Source of the DNA: Acanthosepion esculentum
Taxonomy: Eukaryota; Mollusca; Cephalopoda; Sepiida; Sepiidae
Assembly (NCBI GenBank): GCA_964036315.1
Contig: CAXIWW010000817.1
Coordinates: 2,577,501-2,641,500 of the forward strand
Reading direction: 5' to 3'
Length of the DNA: 64,000 bases
In this document: piece by piece, positions 1 to 11,129 of the stretch
Layout of the letters: the number at the start of each line of letters is the position of its first letter
Position numbering within the stretch: the first letter of the stretch is position 1
Position numbers and translations under genes: made by a program
Notes under the pieces: generated by a model
Database searches by the model: none
What the model was told of the DNA's origin: nothing
Seen by the model: only the letters and a program-made list of their open reading frames with translations

Positions 1-2150
1 AACTACGTCCAGCAGCATGGCCTCTGACCTGTTGGCTTCCGTTTAATATTTGAGCGTCTTGTTTAAGATGATATACTACGTCCAGCAGCCCTGTTTCTGA
101 TATGTTGGTGTCTCGTTCATATTTGACCGATTAATGTAAAAAGATAAACTACGCCCAGCAACATGGCCTCTGATCTGTTGGTTTCCGGTCCATATTTGAG
201 CGTCTAATGTAAGATTTGAGAATACGACCAGCAGCATGGTCTCTGACCTGTTGGCTTCTTGTCTGTATTTGAGCTTCTTGTGTAAGATGATACACTACAT
301 CCAGCAGACCTGATTCTGATATCTTGGTTTCTGGTGCATATTTGAGCGTCTAATGTAAAAAGATAAACTACGACCAGCAGCATGGCCTCTGATCTGTTGG
401 TTTCCGGTCCATATTTGAGCGTCTAATGTAAGATTTTAGACTACGTCCAGCAGCATCGTCACTGACCTGTTGGCTTCCGGTCCATATTTGAGCGTCTTGT
501 GTGAGATGATACACTACGTCCAGCAGCCATGATTCTGATCTGTTGGTTTATGGTGCATATTTGAGCGTCTAATGTAAAAAGATAAACTACGTCCAGCAGC
601 ATGGCCTCTGATCCGTTGATTTCTTGTCCATATTTGAGCGTCTAATGAAATATATTAGACTACGTCCAGCAGCATGGCCTCTGATCTGTTGGCTTCCGGT
701 CCATATTTTAGCGTCTTGTGTAAGATGATACACTACGTCCAGCAGCCCTGTTTCTGATCTCTTGGATTATGATGCATATTTGAGCGTCTTGTGTAAGATT
801 AGACACTACGTCCAGCAGCCATGAGTCTTATCGGTTGGGTTTTGGTGCATATTTGAGCGTCTAATGTAAAAAGATAAACTACGTCCAGCAGCATGGCCTC
901 TGATCTATTGGTTTCCGGTTCATATTTGAGCATCTAATGTAAGAATTTAGAATACATGCAGCAGCATGCCCTCTGACCTGTTGTTTCCGGTCCATATTTG
1001 AGCGTTTTGCGTAAAATGATACACTAGGTCCAGCAGACAAGATTCTAATCTGTTGGTTTCTGTACATATTTGAGCGTATAAAATAAACAGATATACTACG
1101 TCCAGCAGCATGGCATCTGATCTGTTGGTTTCCCGTCCATATTTGTCCGTCTAATGTAAGATTTTAGAATACGTCCAGCAGCATGGCCTGTGACCTGTTG
1201 GCTTCCGGTCCATATTTGAGCGTCTTGTGTAAGATGATACACTACGTCCAGCAGCCCTATTTCTGATATCTTGGTTTCTGGTGAAGATTTGAGCGTCTAA
1301 TGTAAAAAGATAAACTACGTCCAGCGGCATGGCCTCTGATCTATTGGTTTCCGGTCCATATTTGGGCGTCTAATAAAAGATTGTAGTCTACGTCCAGCAG
1401 CATGGCCTCTGACCTGTTGGTTTCGGGTCCATATTTGAGCGTTTAATGTAAGATTTAAGACTACGCCCAGCAGCATGACCTTGGGCCTGTTGTCTTCCGG
1501 TCCACGTTTGTGCGTCTTGTGTAAGATTATACACTACGTCCAGCAGCCTTGATTCGGATCTCTTGGTTTCTGTTGCATATTTGAGCGTCAAATGTAAAAA
1601 GATAAACTACGTCCAGCAGCATGGCCTCTGATCTGTTGGTTTCCGGTCCATATTTGAGTGTCTAATGTAAGATATTAGGCTACGTCTAGCAGCATGGCCT
1701 CCGACCTGTTGGCTTCCGGTCCATATTTTAGCGTCTTGTGTAAGATGATACACAACATCCAGCAGCCCTGTTTCTGATCTCTTGGTTTCCGGTGCATATT
1801 TGAGCGTCTAATGTAAAAAGATAAACTACGTCCAGCAGCATGGCCTCTGATATGTTGGTTTCCGGTCCATATTTCAGCGTCTAATGTAAGATTTTAGACT
1901 ACGTCCTGCAGCATGGCCTCTGACCTGTTAGCTTCCGGTCCATATTTGAGGGTCTTGTGTAAGATGATACACTACGTCCAGCAGCCCTGTTTCTGATCTC
2001 TTGCTTTCTTGTGCATATTTGAGCGGCTAATGTAAAATGATAAACTACGTCCAGCAACATGGCCTCTGATCTGTTGGTTTAGGGTCCATATTTGAGCGTC
2101 TAATGTAAGATTTGAGAATACGTCCAGCAGCATGGCCTCTGATCTGCTGG
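1..2150 (-). repeat. S73 satellite array, minus orientation (window start)
   Basis: Head-to-tail monomers of about 73 bp, roughly 29 copies, running off the left edge. In this orientation each monomer carries a CTACGTCCAGCAGC block, a CATATTTGAGCGTCT core and a TAATGTAA or TTGTGTAA tail. Three subtypes alternate (TAAAAAGATA, TAAGATTTTAGA and TAAGATGATACA ends), giving a 219-bp trimer. Scattered substitutions and small indels separate the copies, so the array is moderately old. Open frames of 60-70 codons follow from the 219-bp trimer being divisible by 3; they do not begin or end at gene-like signals. No promoter, RNA gene or mobile element is visible. Confidence 0.95.
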
Positions 2151-2158
2151 TGTCCAAT
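2143..2158. other. S73/S395 junction (inverted form)
   Basis: CTGCTGGTGTCCAATTG joins S73 (TGTTGGTTTCC) to S395 (TTGGTGTCCAATT). The families share TTGG and TCC here, so the exact break is ambiguous within a few bases. Confidence 0.8.
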
Positions 2159-2741
2159 TGTCGGGAATTTCTTACCTTATCCATAATTACAAAATTTTTT
2201 TCGACACATTGAATAGAGTCGAGGCGAAATTCAAGCGTATGGGGACTTGTGTTAGCTCATTTGCGGAAATTGTCATGCGGACCTAAACTGGGAAATCAGT
2301 CATATTTCACTTGTTCATAACTTTTTTCCAGTAAAAGAAATATTTTCAAAATGGGTATCAAATTGTCTGCAATTATTTGGTTGGTCTATGTATACAGGGA
2401 TTTTTCATTTGGTCAGATAGTAACAAGTACATCTTTCACCAGGTGCGCGGTATGTCGTCTGACAATTTACAGCGTCCGAATTCCAGTGTGCACAATAAGA
2501 CTGCAATTCTAATTTTGCCTTTTTATAGAATCCACAAAATATTGGTGTCCAATTTTCGGGAATATCTTGTCTTATTCATAATTACAAATGTTTTTTCGAC
2601 ACCTTGATTAGAGTCGAGTGGAAATTCAAAGGTATGGGGAATTGTGTTAGCTCATTTGCGGAAATTGTAAGGCGGACCTAAACTGGGAAATCAGTCATAT
2701 TTCACTTGTTTATAACTTTTTTCCAGTAAAAGAAATATTTT
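2151..2741 (-). repeat. S395 AT-rich satellite, about 1.5 copies, minus orientation
   Basis: AT-rich monomers with a 395-bp period: the anchor CCTAAACTGGG begins at 2282 and again at 2677. Landmarks are a TTTCGACAC segment, a CATATTTCACTTGTT segment, TCCAGTAAAAGAAATATTT and TTTACAGCGTCCGAATTCC. The same monomer recurs in plus orientation at 20338-21131, 32918-34384 and 52323-53309. A 76-codon frame at 2377-2607 is conserved in several copies only because the monomers are similar, and it has no recognisable domain. I do not recognise the family. Confidence 0.93.
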
Positions 2742-2836
2742 TACTATCTGAGCAAATGAAAAATCCCTGTAAATATAGACAAATCAAATAATTGCACACA
2801 ATTTGATCTACATAAATTGACCAAATGAAAAATCCC
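2742..2836 (+). repeat. S395 fragments in opposite orientation at the S395/S60 boundary
   Basis: At about 2741 the S395 repeat flips strand: TCCAGTAAAAGAAATATTT (minus) runs directly into TTACTATCTGAGCAAATG (plus). After a short plus piece ending in CAATTTGAT comes a second partial piece ending in GACCAAATGAAAAATCCC, and then S60 starts. The arrangement is mirrored exactly, as reverse complement, at 52227-52322. Confidence 0.9.
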
Positions 2837-4029
2837 TTACAAGCAATCTCAGGCTGCTACAAAACGGCATTTCCTGGCTCTTTTGTGAAAACTGCCTTAC
2901 AAGCAATCTCAGGCTGATACAAGCCCACACCTGCTGGCTCTTCTGTGAAAACTGCGCAAAATCAATCTCAGGCTGCTACAATCCGAATACGCCTGGCTCT
3001 TTTGTGACACCTGCCTTACAAGCAACCTCAGGCTGCTACGATCCCATTTCTCCTGGCTTTTTGTAGAAAGTGCCTTACACGCAAACATAGGATTCTACGA
3101 GCCGGTTCTCCTGGGAGATTTGTGAAAATTGCCTTACAAGCAATCTCATTCTTCTACAAGCCTACACCTGCTGGCACTTTTAAGACAACTGCATTACAAG
3201 CAATCTCAGGCTGCTAAAAAATCGATCTCCTGGCTCTTTCGTGACAACTGCCTTACAAGCAACGTCAGGCTGCAGCAAGCCCAATGTTCCTGTCTTTTTT
3301 GCCAATTGACTTACAAAATAATCCCAGGCTGCTACGAGGCGATTTCTCAAGGCTCTTTTGTGGCGACTGCATTACAAGCAACCTCAGGCTGCTACAAGAC
3401 GAATTCTACTGGCTCTTTTGTGACAACTGCCTTACAAGAAATGTCAGGCTGCTCCGAGCCGACTTCTCTTGGCTCTCTTGTGTAAACTGCCTTACAAGCA
3501 ATCTCAGGCTTCTACAAGCCGAATACGCCTGGCTCTTTTGTAGCAACTGCTTTACATGCAATCACAGCAGCAAGCCCAATTCTCTTGGATTTTTGTGCCA
3601 ATTTCATTACAAGCAATTCCACGCAGCTACGAGCCCGTTTACCCTGGCTTTACACGCAATCTCAGGCTTCTACAAACTTACACCTGCTGACTCTTTTTTG
3701 ACAACTCCCTTACAAGCAATCTCCCGCTGCTATCGGCCGACTTCTCCGGGCTATTTGTGAAAACTGTCTTAAAAAGGATCTCAGCCTGCTACAAGCCGAT
3801 TTCTACTGCTTCTTTTGCAGCAACTGCCTTACAAGCAATCTCAGTCTGCAACAACCCGGATTCTCCTGGCTCTTTTGTGAAAACTGCCTTACAAGCAATG
3901 TCAGACTGCTACGAGCCAATTTCTCTTGGCTATTTTGTGAAAACTGCCTTTCAAGCAATCTCAGGCTGCTACAAACCCACATCTCTTGTATCTTTTGTGA
4001 AAACTGCCTTACAAGCAATCTCAGCCTGC

Positions 4030-4070
4030 TACAAGCCTAATTGGCCGCTACAAATCGACATATACTGGCT
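4030..4070 (+). repeat. Truncated S60 monomer marking three homologous sites
   Basis: A monomer here is internally shortened, so AATTGGCCGCTACAAATCG joins two subtypes with part of the unit missing. The same scar occurs near 36277 (direct) and at 51014-51023 (reverse complement). A shared non-consensus break like this is a good marker of common descent of the three S60 blocks. Confidence 0.85.
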
Positions 4071-4612
4071 CTTTTGTTACAACTGCCTTACAACCTATCT
4101 CAGGCTGCTACGAACCGATTTCTCCTGGCTCATTTGTGGCATCTGCCTTACAAGCATTCTCAGTCTGCAGCAATATGAATTCTCCTGGCTTTTTGTGCGA
4201 ATTGCCTTACAAGCAATCTCAACGGCTACGAGCGGATTTCTCCTGGCGCTTTTGTGGCAACTGCCTTACAAGAAATCTCAGGCTGCTAAGAGCCGAATTC
4301 TCCTGGCGATTTTATGACAACTGCCTTACAATAAATATCAGGCTGCTACGAGCCGACTTCTCTTGGCTATTTTGTGAAAACTGCCTTGCAAGTAATCTCC
4401 GGCTGCTACAAGCCGAATTCTCCTGGCGCTTTTGTGACAACTGCCTTACAAGCAATGTCAGGCAGCTACAAGCCGACTTCACTTGGCTCTTTTGTGAAAA
4501 CTGCCTTACAAGTAATATCAGGCCGCTACAAATCGACATCTCCTGTCTCTTTTGTGACAACTGCTTTACAAGCAATCTCAGTCTTCCGCCAGGACAGTTC
4601 TCCTGACTTTTT

Positions 4613-5481
4613 GTGCCAATTGCCTTAAAAGCAATCCCAGGCGGCTACGTGCCGATTTCTCCTGGCTCTTTTGTGGTAACAGCCATACAAGCAATCTCAG
4701 GCTGCTACAAGCCGAATACGCCTGGCTCTTTTGTGAAACAGTTTGCAAGCAAACTCAGGCCACTACAAATAGACATCTCCTGTCTCTTTTGTGACAACTG
4801 ATTTACAAGCAATATCAGGCTGCCGCCAGCACTGTTCTCCTGACTTTTTGTGCCAATTGCCTTAAAAGCAATCCCAGGCGGCTACTTTCCGATATATCCT
4901 GGCTCTTTTGTGGTAACTGCCTTACAAGCAATCTCAGGCTGCTACAAGCCGAATACGCCTGGCTCTTTTGTGAAACTGCCTTGCAAGCAATCTCAGGCCG
5001 CTACAAATCGACATCTCCTGTCTCTTTTGTGACAACAGCCTTACAAGCAATCTCAGGCTGCCGCAGGGCAGTTCTCCTGACTTTTTGTGCCAATTGCCTT
5101 AAAAGCAATCCCAGGCGGCTACGTGCCGATATCTCCTGGCTCTTTTGTGGTAACTGCCTTACAAGCAATCTCAGGCTGCTATAAGCCAAATTCTCCTGGT
5201 TCTATTGTGGTAACTGCCTTACAAGCAATCTCAGGCTGCTACAAGCCGAATACGCCTGGCTCTTTTGTGAAACTGCCTTGCAAGCAATCTCAGGCCGCTA
5301 CAAATCGACATCTCCTGTCTCTTTTGTGACAACAGCCTTACAAGCAATCTCAGGCTGCCGCAGGGCAGTTCTCCTGACTTTTTGTGCCAATTGCCTTAAA
5401 AGCAATCCCAGGCGGCTACGTGCCGATATCTCCTGGCTCTTTTGTGGTAACTGCCTTACAAGCAATCTCAGGCTGCTATAA
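4613..5481 (+). repeat. Local HOR inside S60 (237-bp and 297-bp steps)
   Basis: A multi-monomer segment containing the diagnostic TGCCAATTGCCTTAAAAGCA and the GGCAGTTCTCCTGACTTTTT subtype repeats at 4613, 4850 and 5087 (237-bp steps) and at 5384 (297-bp step). The pieces 4981-5184 and 5278-5481 give identical 67-residue translations, so the 297-bp step looks very recent. The matching inverted arm near 50172-50360 carries fewer copies, which places this expansion after the arms were duplicated, or implies loss from the other arm. Confidence 0.85.
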
Positions 5482-6050
5482 GCCAAATTCTCCTGGTTCT
5501 ATTGTGACAACTGCCTTAAAAGCAATCTCAGTCTACAGCAAGCCGAATTCTCCTGGCTCTTTTGTGCAAATTGCCTTACAACTTTTGTAGCAACTGCCTT
5601 ACATGCAATCTCAGGCGTCTACGAGCCTACTTATCTTGTCTCTTTTGTGAAAACTGCTTTAAATGCAATCTCAGATCGCTACAAATCGACATATCCTGGC
5701 TCTTTTGTGTCAACTGCCTTACAAGCAATCTCAAGCTGTCGCTAGTACAATTCTCCTGACTTAATGTGCCAATTGCCTTAAGAGCAATCCCAGGCGGCTA
5801 CGAACCGATTTCTCCTGGCTCATTTGTGGCAACTGCCTTACAAGAAATCTCAGGCTACTACAAGCCGAATTCTCCTGGCTCTTTTGTGCCAATTGCCTTG
5901 CAAGCAATCCCAGGCATCTACGAGCCGACTTCTCTTGTCTCTTTTGTGAAAACGGCCTTAAAAGCAATCTCAGGCTGCTACAAAACGACATCACCTGTCT
6001 CTTTTGTTTTAAAACAGACTTACAATCAATCTCAGGTTTTCCGCTAGTCT

Positions 6051-6789
6051 GCTTGTAATGCAATTGGCACAAAAAGCTAAGAGAATTGGGATTGCTGCAG
6101 CCTGAGATTGTTTGTAAGGAAGTTGTCACAATAGAACCAGGAGAATTCGGCTTGTTGCAGCCTGAGATTGCTTGTAAGGCAGTTACCACAAAAGAGCCAG
6201 GAGAAATCCGCACGTAGCCGCCTGGGATTGCTTTTAGGGCAATTGGCACAAAAAGTTAGGAGAACAGTCCTAAAAAAGACACAAAAGAGCCAGGAGATGT
6301 CGATTTATAGCGATCTGAGATTGCTTGTAAGGCAGTTTCACAATAGAGCCAGGCGTATTCGGCTTGTAGCCGCCTGAGATTGCTTGTAAGGCAGTTTCAC
6401 AAAAGAGACAGGAGATGTCGTTTTGTAGCCGCCTGATATTACTTGTAAGGCAGTTTCACAAAAGAGCCAAGATAAGTCGGCTTGTAATGAAGTTGCCACA
6501 AAAGGGCCAGGAGAAATCGGCTCGTAGCATCCTGGGATTGCATGTAAGGCAATTCGCACAAAAAGCCAGGATAATTCTTATTGCTGCAGCCTGAGAATGC
6601 TTGTAAGGCAGATGCCACAAATGAAAGAGGAGAAATCGCTTCGTATCAGCCTGGGATTTCTTGTAAGGCAATTATCACAACAATTTAGGAGAATTAGACT
6701 AGCGGCAGCCTGAGATTGCTTGTAAGGCAGTTGTCACAAAAGCGCCAGTAGAATTCGGCTTGTAGCAGCCTGAGATTACTTGTAAGGCA
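6051..6789 (-). repeat. S60 satellite array, minus orientation
   Basis: At about 6050 the S60 monomers reverse: plus CTCAGGTTTTCCGCTAGTC is followed directly by minus TGCTTGTAATGCAATTGGCA. About 12 inverted copies follow, ending at TTGTAAGGCA, where S42 begins. The stretch around the switch (5761-6249) matches 49289-49777 as reverse complement over its whole length with constant coordinate sum 55538, so the switch predates the duplication of the arms. Confidence 0.94.
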
Positions 6790-6800
6790 CAGGAGACTGT
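6781..6800. other. S60-/S42 junction
   Basis: TGTAAGGCA of S60 (minus) meets CAGGAGACTGTC of S42. S60 continues CAGTTG and S42 has CCAGGAGAC, so CA is shared. Confidence 0.8.
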
Positions 6801-6882
6801 CACAGAAAGTCCCACGCAGACGACCCCCCACCCAGGAGACAGTCCCAGAAAGTCCCACGCAGACGACCCCCAGTCCCAGAAA

Positions 6883-9740
6883 GTGCCACGCAGACGAACC
6901 CCACCCAGGAGCCTGACCCAGAAACTCCCACGCAGACGACACCCAGTCCCTGAAAGTCCCAAGCAGCCGACCCCCCACCCAGGAGACAGTCCCAGAAAGT
7001 CCCACGCAGACGACCCCCACCCAGGAGACAGTCCCAGAAAGTCCCACGCAGACGACCCCCAGTCCCAGAAAGTGCCACGCAGACGAACCCCACCCAGGAG
7101 ACTGACCCAGAAAGTCCCACGCAGACGACCCCCACCCAGGAGACTGTCTCAGAAAGTCCCAAACAGACGACCCCCACCCAGGAGACAGTCACAGAAGTCC
7201 CACGCAGACGACCCCCCACCCAGGAGACAGTCACAGAAAGTAACACGCAGACGACCCCCAGTCCCAGAAAGTCCCACGCAGACGACCACCAGCCAACAAA
7301 GTCCTACGCAGACGACCCCCCACCCAGGAGACAGTCCCAGAAAATCCAACGCAGACGACCCCCATCCATGAGACAGTCCAAGAAAGTCCCACGGAGACGA
7401 CCCACAGTCCCAGAAAGTCCCCCGCAGACGCCCCACCACCAAGGAGACAGTACCAGAAATTCCCACGCAGACGACCCCTAGTCCCAGAAAGTCCCACTCA
7501 GACAACCCCCAGTCCCAGAAAGTCCCACGAGGGACGAACCCCAGTCCCAGGAAGTCCGACGCAGAAGACCACCTGTCCCAGAAAGTCCCACGCAGACAAC
7601 CCCAGTCCCAGAAAATCCCACGCAGAGGACCCTCCACCCAGGAGACAGTCCCAGAAAGACCCACGCATAAGAAACCCTGTCTCAGAAAGTCCCACGCAGA
7701 CGACTCCCCACCCAGGAGACTGTCACAGAAAGTCCCACGCAGACGACCCCCACCCAGGAGACAGTCCCAGAAAGTCCCACGCAGACGACCCCCAGTCCCA
7801 GAAAGTGCCACGCAGACGAACCCCACCCAGGAGACTGACCCAGAAACTCCCACGCAGACGACACCCAGTCCCTGAAAGTCCCAAGCAGCCGACCCCCCAC
7901 CCAGGAGACAGTCCAAGAAAGTCCCACGCAGACGACCCCCCACCCAGGAGACAGTCCCAGAAAGTCCCACGCAGACGACCCCCAGTCCCAGAAAGTGCCA
8001 CGCAGACGAACCCCACCCAGGAGACTGACCCAGAAAGTCCCACGCAGACGACCCCCACCCAGGAGACTGTCTCAGAAAGTCCCAAACAGACGACCCCCAC
8101 CCAGGAGACAGTCACAGAAGTCCCACGCAAACGACCCCCCACCCAGGAGACAGTCCCAGAAAGTCCCACGCAGACGACCCCCCACCCAGGAGACAGTCAC
8201 AGAAAGTAACACGCAGACGACCCCCAGTCCAAGAAAGTCCCACGCAGACGACCACCAGTCCAACAAAGTCCTACGCAGACGACACCCCACCCAGGAGACA
8301 GTCCCAGAAAATCCAACGCAGACGACCCCCATCCATGTGACAGTCCAAGAAAGTCCCACGGAGACGACCCACAGTCCCAGAAAGTCCCCCGCAGACGCCC
8401 CACCACCAAGGAGACAGTACCAGAAATTCCCACGCAGACGACCCCTAGTCCCAGAAAGTCCCACTCAGACAACCCCCAGTCCCAGAAAGTCCCACGAGGG
8501 ACGAACCCCAGTCCCAGGAAGTCCGACGCAGAAGACCACCTGTCCCAGAAAGTCCCCCGCAGACAACCCCAGTCCCAGAAAATCCCACGCAGAGGACCCT
8601 CCACCCAGGAGACAGTCCCAGAAAGTCCCACGCAGACGGCCCCCCACCCAGGAGTCAGTACCAGAAAGACCCACGCAGAAGAAACACTGTCTCAGAAAGT
8701 CCCACGCAGACGACTCCCCACCCAGGAGACTGTCACAGAAAGTCCCACGCAGACGACCCCCACCCAGGAGACAGTCCCAGAAAGTCCCACGCAGACGACC
8801 CCCAGTCCCAGAAAGTGCCACGCAGACGAACCCCACCCAGGAGACTGACCCAGAAACTCCCACGCAGACGACACCCAGTCCCTGAAAGTCCCAAGCAGCC
8901 GACCCCCCACCCAGGAGACAGTCCCAGAAAGTCCCACGCAGACGACCCCCAGTCCCAGAAAGTGCCACGCAGACGAACCCCACCCAGGAGACTGACCCAG
9001 AAAGTCCCACGCAGACGACCCCCACCCAGGAGACTGTCTCAGAAAGTCCCAAACAGACGACCCCCACCCAGGAGACAGTCACAGAAGTCCCACGCAAACG
9101 ACCCCCCACCCAGGAGACAGTCCCAGAAAGTCCCACGCAGACGACCCCCCACCCAGGAGACAGTCACAGAAAGTAACACGCAGACGACCCCCAGTCCCAG
9201 AAAGTCCCACGCAGACGACCACCAGTCCAACAAAGTCCTACGCAGACGACCCCCCACCCAGGAGACAGTCCCAGAAAATCCAACGCAGACGACCCCCATC
9301 CATGAGACAGTCCAAGAAAGTCCCACGGAGACGACCCACAGTCCCAAAAAGTCCCCCGCAGACGCCCCACCACCAAGGAGACAGTACCAGAAATTCCCAC
9401 GCAGACGACCCCTAGTCCCAGAAAGTCCCACTCAGACAACCCCCAGTCCCAGAAAGTCCCACCAGGCACGAACCCCAGTCCCAGGAAGTCCGACGCAGAA
9501 GACCACCTGTCCCAGAAAGTCCCACGCAGACGACTCCCCACCCAGGAGACAGTCCCAGAAAGTAACACGCAGACGACCCACAGTCACAGAAATTCCCACG
9601 CAGACGACCCCCCCACCCAGGAGACAGTCAAAGAAAGTCCCACGCAGACGAGCCCAGTCTCAGAAAGTCCCAGGCAGACGACTCCCCACCCAGGAGACAG
9701 TCCCAGAAAGACCCACGCAGAAGACCCCCAGTCCCAGAAA
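6883..9740 (+). repeat. S42 HOR, about 0.92-1.01 kb period, three copies plus a fourth partial
   Basis: The distinctive GTGCCACGCAGACGAACCCC variant, followed by CAGAAACTCCCACGCAGACG, starts at 6883, 7805, 8815 and 9741, giving steps of 922, 1010 and 926 bp. A second marker (GTGCCACGC with an AAAGTCCC continuation) sits at 7072, 7995 and 8962. Other private variants are carried in the same order: CACGAGGGACGAACCCC, TCCATGAGACAGTCC and ACCACCAAGGAGACAGT. Step lengths differ by single monomers, as expected from unequal exchange. Confidence 0.88.
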
Positions 9741-10180
9741 GTGCCACGCAGACGAACCCCACCGAGGAGACTGACCCAGAAACTCCCACGCAGACGACAC
9801 CCAGTCCCTGAAAGTCCCACGCAGCCGACCCCCCACCCAGGAGACAGTCCCAGAAAGTCCCACGCAGAAGACCCCCCCACCCAGGAGACAGTCCCAGAAA
9901 GTCCCACGCAGACGAGCTCAGTCCCAGAAAGTTCCACACAGACGACCCCCTGTCTCAGAAAGTCCCACGCAGACGACTCCCCCCCAGGAGACAGTCCCAA
10001 ATAGTCCCACGCAGACGACCCCCCACACAGGAGAGAGTCCAAAAAAGACCCACGCAGACGACCGCGAGTCCCAGAAATTCCCATACAGACGACCCCCCAC
10101 CCAGGAGCCAGTCCCAGAAAGTAACACGCAGAAGACCCCCAGTCCCAGAAAGTCCCACGCAGACGACCCCCAGTCCCACA

Positions 10181-10600
10181 ATGTCCTACGCAGACGACAC
10201 CCCCACCCAGGGGACAGTCCCAGAAAGTCCCACGCAGACGGCCCCCCACCCAGGAGTCAGTACTAGAAAGACCCACGCAGACGACCCCCTGTCTCAGAAA
10301 GTCCCACGCAGACGACTCCCCACCCAGGAGACAGTCCCAGATAGTCCCACGCAGACGACCCCCCACCTAGGAGAGAGTCCAAAAAAGACCCACGCAGACG
10401 ACCGCGAGTCCCAGAAAGTCCCATACAGACGACCCCCCACCCAGGAGACAGTCCCAGAAAGTAACACGCAGAAGACCCCCAGTCCCAGAAAGTCCCACGC
10501 AGACGACTCCCCACGCAGGAGACAGTCCCAGAAAGTCCCACGCAGACGACCCCCCACCCAGGAGAGAGTCCAAAAAAGACCCACGCAGACGACCCTGAGT
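10181..10600 (+). repeat. Long-range S42 duplicate, left copy (partner 14188-14607)
   Basis: The variant TGTCCTACGCAGACGACACC followed by CCAGGGGACAGTCCC occurs here and again exactly 4007 bp downstream. The flanking variants (GGCCCCCCACCCAGGAGTCA, ACTAGAAAGACCCACGC, ACCGCGAGTCCCAGAAA) are in the same order over more than 400 bp with only a few substitutions. A more diverged third version starts at 15395. Confidence 0.82.
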
Positions 10601-11129
10601 CCCAGAAAGTCCCATACAGACGACCCCCCACCCAGGACGCAGTCCCAGAAACTACCACGCAGACGACACCCAGTCTCAGAAAGTCCCACGCAGACGACTC
10701 CCCACCCAGGAGACAGTCCCAGAAAGTAACACGTAGACGACCCACAGTCACAGAAATTCCCACGCAGACGAAGGAGACAGTCAAAGAAAGTCCCACGCAG
10801 ACGAGCCCAGTCTCAGAAAGTCCCAGGCAGACGACTCCCCACCCAGGAGACAGTCCCAGAAAGTCCCACGCAGACGACCTACCCCACCCAGGAGACAGTC
10901 CCAGAAAGTCCCACTCAGACGAGCCCAGCCCCAGAAAGTCCCACGCAGACGACCCCCACCCAGGAGACACCCAGTCTCAGAAAGTCCCATACAGACGACC
11001 ACCCACCCAGGAGACAGTCCCAGAAAGTAACACGCAGACGACCCCCAGTCACAGAAAGTCCCAGGAAGACGCCCCCCACCAAGGAGACAAACCCAGAAAT
11101 TCCCACATAGACGACCCCTAGTCCCAGAA

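Larger units (their letters stand above)
2837..6050 (+). repeat. S60 satellite array, plus orientation
   Basis: About 53 head-to-tail copies of a 60-bp monomer with the landmarks GCCTTACAAGCAATCTCAGG, CTGCTACAAGCCGAATTC and TCCTGGCTCTTTTGTGA. Several subtypes are interspersed: AATTGCC...CCCAGGCGGCTACGAGCC, GACTTCTCTTGGCTC, and CGACATCTCCTGTCTC. Because 60 is divisible by 3 and two forward frames of the consensus lack stops, open frames of up to 186 codons result, encoding 20-residue peptide repeats such as TALQAISGCYKPNSPGSFV. They overlap in several frames and lack a single conserved start, so they are not called genes. An EcoRI site (GAATTC) recurs in many monomers. The stretch 3129-3485 recurs in direct orientation from 34961 and inverted at 51578-51934. 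Confidence 0.95.
2151..6789 (+). repeat. Left arm of a roughly 4.6-kb inverted repeat
   Basis: This arm comprises S395-, the S395 flip, S60+, the S60 flip and S60-. Every component occurs in reversed order and strand at about 48761-53309. Coordinate sums are constant within blocks: 55538-55547 near the S60 flip and 55063 in the S60 body. The spacer between the arms is about 42 kb. S395 at the outer end is more diverged (different substitutions around 2600-2640 and 52400-52450) than the S60 parts. Confidence 0.9.

Noticed and set aside
2377..2607. 76-80 codon frames shared by S395 copies (also 20512-20742, 33784-34017, 52456-52698, 52851-53093)
   Set aside because: They fit inside one 395-bp monomer, carry no recognisable motif, are interrupted in other copies, and vary as non-coding repeat DNA does.
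2151..2836. S395 as the end of a transposable element
   Set aside because: There are no terminal inverted repeats, target-site duplications, poly-A tail or transposase/reverse-transcriptase frame. The copies are tandem with a fixed 395-bp period.
3757..4317. 186-codon frame with 20-residue peptide repeats, resembling a repeat protein
   Set aside because: The 20-residue period simply reflects the 60-bp monomer. Overlapping frames exist in another phase and on the other strand, and frames end at random point changes in the array.
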